Assembly: GCF_013205025.1 (NCBI RefSeq)
Contig: NZ_JABMLE010000002.1
Location: 248,001-312,000 of the forward strand
Source of the DNA: Rathayibacter sp. VKM Ac-2857
Lineage (GTDB): Bacteria > Actinomycetota > Actinomycetes > Actinomycetales > Microbacteriaceae
Direction: 5' to 3'
Length of the DNA stretch: 64,000 bases
Part shown: in pieces, positions 7,984-15,990 of the stretch
Layout: each line of letters opens with the position of its first letter
Numbering within the stretch: the first letter of the stretch is position 1
Translations under genes and position numbers: made by a program
Notes under the pieces: generated by a model
Seen by the model: only the letters and a program-made list of their open reading frames with translations
Told to the model about the DNA's origin: nothing
The model's database searches: none

Positions 7984-8817
7984 ATGGCCTCCTTCCTCGT
8001 CGTCCCCCAGTGGCAGGGGTCCGCGTCGACGCGGGCCATGCGCCTCGTCGACGGAGCCGAGGCGATCCGCGGCGATCTGCCCTCCTCCGCCACCGTCGTC
8101 GTCGACGTCCCCGCCGAGGCGGGCGACGCGCAGGACACGGGAGTCCGCCGCTACGCGTCCGTCGCGGTGACCGCCGAGCGGGTCCGCGAGGCGCTGGCAG
8201 GTCGTCCGGGGCCGATCGTGACCATCGGCGGCGACTGCGGCGTGGAGTTCGCGGCGATCGGGCACGCGGTCCGCAGCTCCGCCGAGCCGGTCGCGCTGGT
8301 CTGGCTCGACGCGCATCCGGATGCGAACACCCCCGAGACCTCCCCCAGCGGAGCCTTCTGCGGCATGGTGCTCTCGGCCGTCCTCGGCCGCGGTGTCGGG
8401 CTGCTCAGCGCCGCCGCCGGCGACCGGATCGCGGACGAGCACGTCGTCCTCGCCGGCGTCCGCGCCTCGGACCCGGGCGAGCTCGAGGGGCTGCTCGAGC
8501 GCGGCGCGACCCACCTCGGCGTCGACGCGCTCGATCCGGAGGCGCTCGTCGCCGCCGTCGAGGCGACCGGCGCGGGCTCGGTCTACGCGCACATCGATCT
8601 GGACGTCCTCGACCCGGCCGAGGTCGCCGGTCTCTTCGACCCCGTGCCGTTCGGCGTCCCCTCCTCGCGCCTCGTCGAGTGCCTCGCGGCGCTGCGGGCG
8701 CGGTTCCCGCTCGCGGGCGCGGGGATCACCTCCTTCGCACCCGCCTCGCCGACCGCCGCGGTCGACGACCTGCCGACGATCCTCCGCCTGGTCGGCGCGA
8801 CGACCCGCGGCGTCTGA
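7984..8817 (+). CDS. Arginase/agmatinase-family (ureohydrolase) protein
   Basis: 277 residues with the ureohydrolase fold motifs: GGDCGVE (82-88), DAHPDAN (109-115; D109, H111, D113) and HIDLDVLDP (D205, D207). In arginases and agmatinases the first motif is GGDH, where His binds one Mn ion; here it is C85. The other five metal ligands are intact. The substrate may be a guanidino compound or formimidoyl-type amide but cannot be named. The start is supported by CATAGT 7 nt upstream. It stands alone between the helical hypothetical and the crotonase gene. Confidence 0.85.
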   Translation: MASFLVVPQWQGSASTRAMRLVDGAEAIRGDLPSSATVVVDVPAEAGDAQDTGVRRYASVAVTAERVREALAGRPGPIVTIGGDCGVEFAAIGHAVRSSAEPVALVWLDAHPDANTPETSPSGAFCGMVLSAVLGRGVGLLSAAAGDRIADEHVVLAGVRASDPGELEGLLERGATHLGVDALDPEALVAAVEATGAGSVYAHIDLDVLDPAEVAGLFDPVPFGVPSSRLVECLAALRARFPLAGAGITSFAPASPTAAVDDLPTILRLVGATTRGV

Positions 8818-8948
8818 GCGTTCAGCGGCACCCGGGCGCCGGGCGGCACGTCGTCGGCCTGAGCGCCGACTCCGAATCGGCGCCCCGCCGCGGCCCGGTG
8901 TCGGCGGCACCGGGCAAGATGGACGGACGCGACCCGAGCGGAGGACCG

Positions 8949-9740
8949 ATGAGCGACGACCGGCGACGTGTGCGCACCGAGCGGCGCGGGCACGTGCTCG
9001 AGATCGTCCTCGACCGGCCCGAGAAACGGAACGCCGCCGACTTCCGGCTGCTGAGCGAACTGGCCGCCGCCTACGGCGAGCTCGACCGCGATCCGGAGCT
9101 GCGCGCGGGCGTCGTCCTCGCCGAGGGCGCGCACTTCACCGCCGGTCTCGACCTCGCCGACATCGGCCCGCGGCTCGGCGGCGACGGCCTCGACTTCGTG
9201 CCCGAGGGCGGGCTCGACCCGTGGGCGATCCGCACCCGCCCGGTGGCGAAGCCCGTCGTGATCGGCCTGCAGGGCACCTGCCTCACCCTCGGCATCGAGC
9301 TGGCGCTCGCGAGCGACGTCGTCCTCGCCGAGGAGTCGACCCGCTTCGGCCAGATCGAGGTCGCCCGGGGCATCCTGCCCTTCGGCGGCGCGACCCTGCG
9401 CTTCCCGCGCGCGGCCGGCTGGGGCGACGCGATGCGCTGGATCCTCACCGGCGACGAGTTCGACGCCCGCGAGGCGCACCGGATCGGCCTGGTCCAGGAG
9501 GTGGTGCCCGACGGCACCGTCGCCGAGGCCGCCCGCGCGCTCGCCGAGCGGATCGCCGCGCAGGCCCCGCTCGCCGTCCAGGCGGCGCTCGCGAGCGCAC
9601 GGCTCGCCGTCGCCTCCTCCGACGCCGAGGCCGCCGCCGCCCTGCCCGCCGAGCTGGCGCGCCTCGCCGCGTCCGACGACGCGCGGATCGGCATGGAGGC
9701 CTTCCTCTCCCGCACCCGAGCGGAGTTCACCGGCCGATGA
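8949..9740 (+). CDS. Enoyl-CoA hydratase/isomerase (crotonase) family protein
   Basis: 263 residues. Crotonase-fold features are visible: the oxyanion-hole region AHFTAGLDLA (61-70), and glutamates at E117 (GIELAL) and E137 (FGQIEV) that align with the two catalytic Glu of classical enoyl-CoA hydratase, so hydratase activity is plausible. The CoA substrate is unknown. The ATG at 8949 follows a GGAGGA site. The stop overlaps the next gene's ATG by 4 nt (ATGA), so the two are translationally coupled. Confidence 0.88.
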   Translation: MSDDRRRVRTERRGHVLEIVLDRPEKRNAADFRLLSELAAAYGELDRDPELRAGVVLAEGAHFTAGLDLADIGPRLGGDGLDFVPEGGLDPWAIRTRPVAKPVVIGLQGTCLTLGIELALASDVVLAEESTRFGQIEVARGILPFGGATLRFPRAAGWGDAMRWILTGDEFDAREAHRIGLVQEVVPDGTVAEAARALAERIAAQAPLAVQAALASARLAVASSDAEAAAALPAELARLAASDDARIGMEAFLSRTRAEFTGR

Positions 9741-10135
9741 GCGAGCAGGCACCCGTGACCACGTCCATCCCGACCACCATCGCCGCCCCCTCGGCCCGGC
9801 ACACCTCCGTCCTCGAGGCCCAGCGCGAGCGCGCGGCCCAGCAGCTCGAGGTGCGCCTGCGCTACGGCGACCAGGTCTGGGAGCTGCGCGAGGTCGACCA
9901 CTTCGCCGTCTTCTCCCGCCGCTCGAGGGCGCGCCGGGCCGGGCGGGCGCTCGTCGCCTCCGGCTTCGAGATCGCGATCTCGCGCCTGCGGCTGCGCCTC
10001 GTGCTGGTCGCGAGCCATCACGCCGCGGTGGACGAGGAGGCGACGACCGCCTTCCTCCGCCAGGTGATCGAGGTCGTCGAGCGCGAGGGCGGCCGCTACG
10101 ACGGCTGGCGCGCCGAGATCGTGCCCGCGCACTGA
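9737..10135 (+). CDS. RraB-like ribonuclease-regulator domain protein
   Basis: 132 residues. After a Ser/Thr-rich N-terminus, residues from about 40 match the RraB-type fold (VWELREVDHFAVF, ASGFEIAIS, TTAFLRQVIEVVEREGGRYDGW). RraB proteins bind and modulate RNase E in enterobacteria; in actinobacteria the partner is not established. It begins inside the stop codon of the crotonase gene (ATGA at 9737-9740), indicating co-translation. No membrane segment. Confidence 0.7.
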   Translation: MSEQAPVTTSIPTTIAAPSARHTSVLEAQRERAAQQLEVRLRYGDQVWELREVDHFAVFSRRSRARRAGRALVASGFEIAISRLRLRLVLVASHHAAVDEEATTAFLRQVIEVVEREGGRYDGWRAEIVPAH

Positions 10136-10213
10136 GAACGTCCTCCGGGCCGCACGGCGCCGGAGTCCAGGACAGAACGGGCGAACCGCCCTCGAGAACG
10201 ATCCGGAGAGACC

Positions 10214-11704
10214 ATGACCACGCCGAGCACCGACGCCGAGACCGAGACCGCAGCGACCGACACCTTCGACCTGATCGTCATCGGCGCGGGGCCGGTCGGC
10301 GAGAACATCGCCGATCGCGCCGTGCAGGGCGGGCTGACCGCCGCGATCGTCGAGAGCGAGCTGGTCGGCGGCGAGTGCTCGTACTGGGCCTGCATGCCGT
10401 CCAAGGCGCTGCTGCGCGCGCCGATGGCGCTGCGGGCCGCCCGCGACCTCCCGGGAGCGGCGCAGGCCGTCACCGGCGGCGTCGACATCGCCGCGCTGCT
10501 GGCGCACCGCGACTCCGTCACCAGCGGCTTCGACGACCACGGCCAGGTCCAGTGGCTCGAGGGCGCCGGCATCGAGCTCGTCCGCGGCCACGGCCGCCTC
10601 AGCGGCGTCCGCGAGGTGAGCGTCACCGCCCCCGACGGCTCGGTCCGCGTCCTGCACGCCCGGAGCGCCGTGGCCGTCGCGACCGGCACCAGCGCCGTCG
10701 TCCCCGACATCCCGGGTCTGCGCGCCGCCGCCCCGTGGACCAGCCGCGAGGCGACCAGCGCCGAGATCGTCCCCGGCCGCCTCGTCGTCGTCGGCGGCGG
10801 TGTCGTCGCCTGCGAGATGGCGACGGCCTACGCCGGCATGGGCGCCACCGTGACCCTGCTCGCCCGGAGCGGACTGCTCGCCCCGTTCGAGCCCTTCGCC
10901 GGCGAGCTGGTCGGCGACGCTCTCCGCGAGCTGGGCGTCGACGTCCGGATCGGCGGCTCCCCCGCCTCGGTCGAGCGCCGCGCCGACGGCACCGTCGCCG
11001 TGACCCTGGAGGGCGGCGACGTCGTCGAGGCCGACGAGATCCTCGCCGCCACCGGCCGCGCCCCGCAGACCCTCGACATCGGTCTCGAGGTCGTCGGGCT
11101 CGAGCCGGGCGACTCGCTGACGGTCGACGACACGATGCTCGTGCTCGGCGCGGACGGCTCCCCGGTCGGCTCCGGCACGCCCTGGCTCTACGGCGTCGGC
11201 GACGTCAACCACCGCGCGCTGCTCACCCACCAGGGCAAGTACCAGGCCCGCGCCGCCGGCGACGTGATCGTCGCCCGCAGCACCGGCGGCGAGGTGAAGG
11301 ACGCGCCGTGGGGCGCCCACGTCGCCACGGCCGACCACGAGGCCGTGCCGCAGGTCGTCTTCACCGACCCCGAGGTCGCCTCCGTCGGCCTCACCGCCGC
11401 GGCGGCCGAGAAGGCGGGCTACCGCACCCGCGTCGTCGACTACGAGATCGGCTCGGTCGCCGGCGCCTCGCTGACCGCCGTCGGCTACAAGGGCACCGCG
11501 CGGATGGTGGTCGACGAGGACCGCAAGGTCCTGCTCGGCGTCACCTTCGTCGGCAAGGAGGTCGGCGAGCTCGTGCACTCCGCGACGATCGCCGTCGTCG
11601 GTGAGGTCCCGCTGGCGCGCCTCTGGCACGCCGTCCCCTCCTACCCGACGATCAGCGAGGTCTGGCTGCGCCTGCTCGAGACCTACGGGCGCGACAGCGC
11701 GTGA
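10214..11704 (+). CDS. FAD/NAD(P)-dependent pyridine nucleotide-disulfide oxidoreductase
   Basis: 496 residues of the dihydrolipoamide dehydrogenase/mercuric reductase family. FAD motif VIGAGPVGE is near residue 22. The redox-active pair C55/C60 sits in GGECSYWACMPSK, so the usual CxxxxC spacing is kept although the family consensus CLNVGC is replaced. The NAD(P) motif VVGGGVVACE is in the middle, and the C-terminal His-Glu dyad is in HAVPSYPTISE. It probably reduces a disulfide or a low-molecular-weight thiol; the substrate is open. The ATG at 10214 is preceded by GGAGAG. The stop overlaps the start of the next gene (GTGA). Confidence 0.88.
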   Translation: MTTPSTDAETETAATDTFDLIVIGAGPVGENIADRAVQGGLTAAIVESELVGGECSYWACMPSKALLRAPMALRAARDLPGAAQAVTGGVDIAALLAHRDSVTSGFDDHGQVQWLEGAGIELVRGHGRLSGVREVSVTAPDGSVRVLHARSAVAVATGTSAVVPDIPGLRAAAPWTSREATSAEIVPGRLVVVGGGVVACEMATAYAGMGATVTLLARSGLLAPFEPFAGELVGDALRELGVDVRIGGSPASVERRADGTVAVTLEGGDVVEADEILAATGRAPQTLDIGLEVVGLEPGDSLTVDDTMLVLGADGSPVGSGTPWLYGVGDVNHRALLTHQGKYQARAAGDVIVARSTGGEVKDAPWGAHVATADHEAVPQVVFTDPEVASVGLTAAAAEKAGYRTRVVDYEIGSVAGASLTAVGYKGTARMVVDEDRKVLLGVTFVGKEVGELVHSATIAVVGEVPLARLWHAVPSYPTISEVWLRLLETYGRDSA

Positions 11705-12087
11705 GCGCCCTGCGGCGCGCGGTCGCGGTCGTCGCCCTCGACCCGGCGATCACCCGGCCCGGCTACCTCTTCGCCTGCGCGGTCGGACTGGCCTGGGGTG
11801 CGCTCTGGAGCACGGGCCCGATCGAGCGCCGCAACGGGCTCGTCGTCTTCACCGGGCTGCCCTCCTGGGCGTTCGGCCGCGGCGGCTCCTGCGTCGGCAC
11901 GAGCTATCTGACGGACAGCAACGTCTCCGACCGCGTGCTCGAGCACGAGGCCGTGCACAAGGAGCAGTGGCGCACCTTCGGCATGTGGTTCCCGCTCATG
12001 TACTTCGTCGCCGGCCGCGACCCGCTGCGGAACCGCTTCGAGATCGAGGCCGGCCTCGAGAAGGGCGGCTACATCCGTGGTCGCTGA
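11701..12087 (+). CDS. Conserved small protein with HExxH-like motif
   Basis: 128 residues. One hydrophobic stretch (about 20-36) could associate with the membrane. The most conserved-looking part is EHEAVHKEQW (about 80-89), an HxxxH arrangement reminiscent of metal sites, followed by WFPLMYFVAGRDPLRNRFEIEAG. Homologues in Microbacteriaceae are sometimes labelled Fe-S oxidoreductase (recollection), but there are no Fe-S cysteines here (only two Cys), so that name is not supported. The GTG start overlaps the stop of the disulfide reductase, and its own stop overlaps the following SDR gene, so the three form one operon. Confidence 0.7.
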   Translation: MSALRRAVAVVALDPAITRPGYLFACAVGLAWGALWSTGPIERRNGLVVFTGLPSWAFGRGGSCVGTSYLTDSNVSDRVLEHEAVHKEQWRTFGMWFPLMYFVAGRDPLRNRFEIEAGLEKGGYIRGR

Positions 12088-12931
12088 TCAGACGGGGCGC
12101 GTCGTCGTCCTCACCGGGGCGAGCTCCGGAATCGGGCGGGTCGCCGCCGGCGAGCTGGCCTCGGCCGGCGCCCGTGTCGCCGTCGTCGGCAGGAACCCGG
12201 AGCGGACCCGCGCGGTCGCGGCGGAGATCGGCGGCGATCCGTTCCTCGCCGACTTCGACCGCCTCGACGACGTCCGCGACCTCGCCGCCGCCTTGCTCGC
12301 CCGCTACGACGGCATCGACGTGCTCGCGAACAACGCCGGCGGGCTCGTCTCGCACCGCGGCGAGACGGTCGACGGGCACGAGCGGACGATCCAGAGCAAC
12401 CACCTGGCCCCGTTCCTGCTGACCCGCCTGCTGCTCCCCCGCCTGATCGAGACCGGGCGCGAGCGACCCGGTGCCCGCGTGGTCTCGACCGCGAGCGCCG
12501 CCAACCGCATCGGCCGGCTCTCGCTCGACGACCTCGACCGCCGGCGCGGGCCGTGGCTGGGCGGCTGGCGCGCCTACGGCACCTCGAAGCTCGCCACGAT
12601 CCTGTTCGTCCGCGAGCTGGCCGAGCGCCTGCTGCCGACCGCCGTCGACGCCTACTCGTTCCACCCGGGCGTCGTCGCGACCGGCTTCGGCGCCGACTCG
12701 CGGCTGATGTCGCTGCTGTCGCTGAGCGGCTCGCCGGGGATCTCCGCGGAGGCGGGCGCGGTCCCGCTGATCACGCTGGCGTCCGAGCCCGACGTCGGCG
12801 CGGCGAGCGGGAGCTACTTCGACGGGCTCCGGCCCGACGGCGCCGTCGCCGCGCAGGCGCGCGACCGCCAGCTCGGCCGCGACCTCTGGACGCTGTCGAG
12901 CCGCCTGGTCGGCGTGCCCGCGGCGCTCTGA
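12077..12931 (+). CDS. Short-chain dehydrogenase/reductase (SDR)
   Basis: 284 residues of the classical SDR family: cofactor motif TGASSGIG near residue 13, NNAGG near 89, and the catalytic YGTSK (YxxxK) near 170 after a Ser in VSTAS. It is similar to the retinol dehydrogenase/WW-oxidoreductase-like branch. The substrate is unknown. The GTG at 12077 lies within the last codons of the preceding gene, which supports operon translation. The gene ends 24 nt before the convergent siderophore-interacting protein gene. Confidence 0.87.
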   Translation: MVADQTGRVVVLTGASSGIGRVAAGELASAGARVAVVGRNPERTRAVAAEIGGDPFLADFDRLDDVRDLAAALLARYDGIDVLANNAGGLVSHRGETVDGHERTIQSNHLAPFLLTRLLLPRLIETGRERPGARVVSTASAANRIGRLSLDDLDRRRGPWLGGWRAYGTSKLATILFVRELAERLLPTAVDAYSFHPGVVATGFGADSRLMSLLSLSGSPGISAEAGAVPLITLASEPDVGAASGSYFDGLRPDGAVAAQARDRQLGRDLWTLSSRLVGVPAAL

Positions 12932-12955
12932 CGCCGCAGCGGGTATTCCGCGGCG

Positions 12956-13897
12956 CTAGTTGGCCTCGGAGCGGCCCGTCCGCCAGTAGCCCATGAAGGC
13001 GACGCGCGTCCGGTCGACGCCGAGCTCGGTCACGAGGCAGCGGCGGATCAGCTTGATCGCGCCCGCCTCGCCCGCGATCCAGGCGTAGAGGCCGGGATCG
13101 GTGCGCTCCGCGGGCACCTCCCAGAGGATCTCGCTGTCGACATCGACGTCCGACACCTCGACCCCGCGATGGTGGGCCGTCAGGAAGCGGGTCGCCCAGC
13201 CGCGGACGGAGTCGCCGAGCTGCGCGCCCGGGGTCGTCCCGGTGCGCACCAGCCACTGCACCTGGACGCCGGCGGGGTGCCGAAGGGGCAGGACGTCCGA
13301 CGAGCTCGGCACCTCGAGGAAGGCGGCTCCCGTCGCCGAGGCGGGGAGGCTCTCGAGGATCGCGCTGATCGCGGGGACCGCGGTCTCGTCGCCCGCCATC
13401 AGGAGCGTCGTCGCGGCGCCCGGGTGCCACTCGACGCCGCCGCCGGCCAGCTCCGAGCGCGTGTCGGGGGCGATGATCACGACCTGCGCACCGACCCGGG
13501 CCGACTCGACCCAGGCCGAGGCGGGGCCGGTGTCGCCGTGCGCGACGAAGACGACGTCGACCTCCGCCAGCTCGGGGCGCGTCGCGCGGATCGTGTAGGT
13601 GCGCAGCGGGTTCCGCAGCGCGTCCGGCAGCTCGCGCCAGCGGGTGTACCAGTCGGGAGCGAGACCGTCCGGTCCGCCCTCGTCCGCCACCGAGGCCATG
13701 AAGTCGTGCGCGCTCGAGGTCGGCGTCGGCACGACCAGCTTGATCCGCTGATCCGGGCCGGTGCAGCCGACCGAGCCGAGGTCGTCGCTGGTCAGCGTGA
13801 TCCGGATGAAGTGCGGCGCGATCCGGGTCGCGCGGGCGACCGTCGCGAGGTACGGCCGGTAGGCCGGGCGGGCGGGGGCTTCGGTCAGCGGAGGCAC
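12956..13897 (-). CDS. Siderophore-interacting protein (NAD(P)H:ferric-siderophore reductase)
   Basis: 313 residues. The N-terminal FAD-binding domain has the RTYTIRA motif that binds flavin. The C-terminal SIP/NAD(P)H domain contains LMAGDETAVPAI and AWIAGEAGAIK. Such proteins release iron by reducing ferric siderophores in the cytoplasm. An almost canonical IdeR/DtxR box lies at 13916-13934, so it should be repressed by iron. The GTG at 13897 (VPPLTEAP) is the best start, but GGAGGT touches it directly, so the initiation mode is unclear. A longer frame upstream would run through the operator and is rejected. Confidence 0.88.
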   Translation of the reverse strand: MPPLTEAPARPAYRPYLATVARATRIAPHFIRITLTSDDLGSVGCTGPDQRIKLVVPTPTSSAHDFMASVADEGGPDGLAPDWYTRWRELPDALRNPLRTYTIRATRPELAEVDVVFVAHGDTGPASAWVESARVGAQVVIIAPDTRSELAGGGVEWHPGAATTLLMAGDETAVPAISAILESLPASATGAAFLEVPSSSDVLPLRHPAGVQVQWLVRTGTTPGAQLGDSVRGWATRFLTAHHRGVEVSDVDVDSEILWEVPAERTDPGLYAWIAGEAGAIKLIRRCLVTELGVDRTRVAFMGYWRTGRSEAN

Positions 13898-13915
13898 ACC
13901 TCCAGTGTCGCAGAG

Positions 13916-13934
13916 AAGGTAAGCCTTACCTAAT
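13916..13934 (-). promoter_or_regulatory. IdeR/DtxR-type iron box
   Basis: The minus strand reads ATTAGGTAAGGCTTACCTT, a near-perfect match to the DtxR-family palindrome (TWAGGTWAGSCTWACCTWA). It sits 18 nt before the GTG at 13897, where a bound repressor would block transcription. Confidence 0.85.
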
Positions 13935-13946
13935 CCTGAGTGGCTC

Positions 13947-14393
13947 TCAGCGAGCGGCGTGCTCGGCGGACACCCGCAGGCGCGCCTCGACGTCGGCGGC
14001 GAGCTCCGCCACGACGGCACCCTCTCCCCCGACCCAGGCGCAGAAGTCGTGCCGGTCGTCCGCCCAGGGGTAGTCGCCGTCGACGACGGACATCTCGCCC
14101 ATCCAGGCGCGCACCGCGCGGTCGAGCGCGACGCCGCGCGCGCAGGCGAGACCGGTGCCGGGAGCGCCGGAGCGCTGCGAGCGGCCGAGCCAGGTGACGC
14201 AGACGCGGCCGGGCGCCGAGAGCGGCGGCAGGCCGCGGGCGTCGTCGACCTCGACGAAGACCTGACCCCGGGCGTTCGCGGGGAGCGCGTCGAGCATGCT
14301 CTGGATCCAGGGCACGACGGTCTCGTCGCCCGCGATCAGGAACTGCTTGACGTCGACCGGCTCCGAGCCGTCTCGTCCCTCGAACATGCACAT
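13947..14393 (-). CDS. Stand-alone SIP (NAD(P)H-binding) domain protein
   Basis: 148 residues that align only with the C-terminal half of siderophore-interacting proteins: FLIAGDETVVPWIQ near 18-31, VFVEVDDARGLPPL, and FCAWVGGEGAVVAEL near the C-terminus. The FAD domain with its RxYS/T motif is absent and there is no frameshift remnant upstream, so this is a separate short protein, not a broken gene. It may act as a reductase partner or regulator. The ATG at 14393 lies 8 nt after a TATACT -10; ATG at 14387 is an alternative. It is upstream of, and co-oriented with, the full-length SIP gene, which has its own iron box. Confidence 0.8.
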   Translation of the reverse strand: MCMFEGRDGSEPVDVKQFLIAGDETVVPWIQSMLDALPANARGQVFVEVDDARGLPPLSAPGRVCVTWLGRSQRSGAPGTGLACARGVALDRAVRAWMGEMSVVDGDYPWADDRHDFCAWVGGEGAVVAELAADVEARLRVSAEHAAR

Positions 14394-14401
14394 CGGAAGT
14401 A

Positions 14402-14420
14402 AGTATAGGCATGCCTAACC
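14402..14420 (-). promoter_or_regulatory. Iron-box-like palindrome over the promoter of the short SIP gene
   Basis: The minus strand reads GGTTAGGCATGCCTATACT. It contains the perfect 12-nt palindrome TAGGCATGCCTA, overlapping a TATACT -10 (14402-14407) that ends 8 nt before the ATG at 14393. The DtxR consensus is only partly matched. Confidence 0.5.
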
Positions 14421-14485
14421 TGACCGGCCAAGGGTGTGGAGCTGCCCGTTCGCCGGGTGTCAGCGAGCGCTCGGCTCCCCGGGCC

Positions 14486-15910
14486 TCACCATTGCGCCGG
14501 GTGCCGCCGCTGCCAGCGCGCCCGCCGCTCCAGCTGCGCGCCGATCGACAGCAGCACCGCCTCGCCGCCGGGGCGCCCGATCAGCTGGATCCCCATCGGC
14601 AGGCCGTCCGCCGTGACGCTCAGCGGCAGCGCGATCGCGGGCAGCCCGCTCACGTTCACGAACGACGTGTACGGCGTGTAACGCACCTGCTGCTCGAAGT
14701 TGCGCTCCGGGTCCTCGGCGTCGTACCAGCCGACCGGTCGCGGCGTCATCGTCATCGACGGGGTGAGGATCGCGTCGAACGGCGAGAAGGCGGCGATCAC
14801 CGCGCGCTCGTACGCCGACAGCACGCCTGCCGCCTCGACGATCTCGCGGGCCGAGCGCTTCCGCCCCTCCCGCACCAGCCACTGCGTGAGCGGTTCGAGC
14901 AGGTCGAGCTCGTCGCCCTCGATCGGGAGCGTCGACGCCCCGCTCTGCCAGAGCATCCGGAAGGCGGCGGGATAGGCGGCGGACGGCGGGAGCACCGCGT
15001 CGTCGAGACCGTGGCCGATCGCCGAGAGCGCGGCGATGCCCTCGTCCAGGGCGGCGCGCGCCTCCGGAGCGAGTCCGATGTCGTACTCGTCGTCCCACGG
15101 CGAGGCGGTCAGCACACCGATCTGAAACCGGCCCTCCCCGCGCACCGCGGCGCCGAGGAAGGAGCCGTCGCCGTCGCCCGGCGCGGTCAGCGCCGTGCGT
15201 TGCGGGACGACGCCGTTGCGGCGCTCGAGCATCCCCTCCAGCAGCATCCCCGCGTCGGCGACCGAGCGCGTCAGCGGTCCGGCGACCACGAGGCCGCCCA
15301 CCCCGCCGACCCCGGACGACGCCGGCACCCGCCCGCGGGAGGGCTTCAGGCCGACCAGCCCGCAGGCGGCGGCCGGGATGCGGATCGAGCCGCCGCCGTC
15401 CGAGCCGGGCGCGAACGGGAGCAGGCCCGCCGCCACCGCGCTCGCCGCGCCTCCGCTGGACCCGCCCGCACCGAGCGAGATGTCCCAGGGCGTGACCGTC
15501 GGCGGTCCGACGAGGTTCTCGGTGTAGGAGGGCATGCCGAACTCGGGGGCGGCCGTCTTGCCGAGGCTGATCGCCCCCGCCGCATCGAGCACCTCGACGA
15601 TCTCGTCGGAGACGTCCGGAACGAACGACTCGCGCAGCCTCGACCCGAACGTCGTCCGGACGCCGGCTCGGCGCCAGAGGTCCTTGTCGCCGCTCGGCAG
15701 TCCCCAGAGCAGCGCGGTGCGCGGGACGGAGTCGAGCGCGGCCGCCCGGGCTCGCGCCGCGTCCGCGGTCACGGTCGTGAAGGCGCCGAGCTCGCCGTTC
15801 CAGCGCTCGATGCGCGCGAGGTAGTGCTCGGTCAGCTCGAGCGGGGTGATCTCGCCGCGCTGCAGCCAGTCCCACTGCTCCTGAGCGCTGAGGTGGTGGA
15901 GTTCGAACAT
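14486..15910 (-). CDS. Amidase (amidase signature family)
   Basis: 474 residues with the complete Lys-cisSer-Ser triad: K76 in SGDKDL, the cis-Ser in GGSSGG (149-154), and nucleophile S175 in DGGGSIRIP. The family hydrolyses aliphatic, aromatic or aminoacyl amides. There is no gatB/gatC neighbour and the sequence is not a GatA, so it is probably a catabolic amidase. The ATG at 15910 gives MFELHHLSAQE, a usual family start. A 24-bp imperfect hairpin (15915-15976) ends 4 nt before this ATG and would bury the initiation region in the mRNA. Confidence 0.9.
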   Translation of the reverse strand: MFELHHLSAQEQWDWLQRGEITPLELTEHYLARIERWNGELGAFTTVTADAARARAAALDSVPRTALLWGLPSGDKDLWRRAGVRTTFGSRLRESFVPDVSDEIVEVLDAAGAISLGKTAAPEFGMPSYTENLVGPPTVTPWDISLGAGGSSGGAASAVAAGLLPFAPGSDGGGSIRIPAAACGLVGLKPSRGRVPASSGVGGVGGLVVAGPLTRSVADAGMLLEGMLERRNGVVPQRTALTAPGDGDGSFLGAAVRGEGRFQIGVLTASPWDDEYDIGLAPEARAALDEGIAALSAIGHGLDDAVLPPSAAYPAAFRMLWQSGASTLPIEGDELDLLEPLTQWLVREGRKRSAREIVEAAGVLSAYERAVIAAFSPFDAILTPSMTMTPRPVGWYDAEDPERNFEQQVRYTPYTSFVNVSGLPAIALPLSVTADGLPMGIQLIGRPGGEAVLLSIGAQLERRARWQRRHPAQW

Positions 15911-15914
15911 GGAA

Positions 15915-15976
15915 CGACCCTATTCCGCCGCCTCAGCACTGATCTGTGAGTGCTGAGGTCGGGCGGAACAGGGTCG
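15915..15976 (-). promoter_or_regulatory. Long hairpin between the hexapeptide gene and the amidase start
   Basis: CGACCCT (15915) pairs with AGGGTCG (15970-15976), TTCCGCC with GGCGGAA, and CCTCAGCACT (15931-15940) with AGTGCTGAGG (15949-15958) around an 8-nt loop. The stem has about 24 pairs with two short irregularities. It could be a terminator for the upstream gene, a translation-blocking leader for the amidase, or an operator. Confidence 0.75.
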
Positions 15977-15990
15977 TGGGGTCGTCCGCT

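Noticed and set aside
9071-11629. 852-codon minus-strand frame over the crotonase, RraB and disulfide reductase genes
   Set aside because: Shadow of three real genes; no domain, composition typical of antisense high-GC frames.
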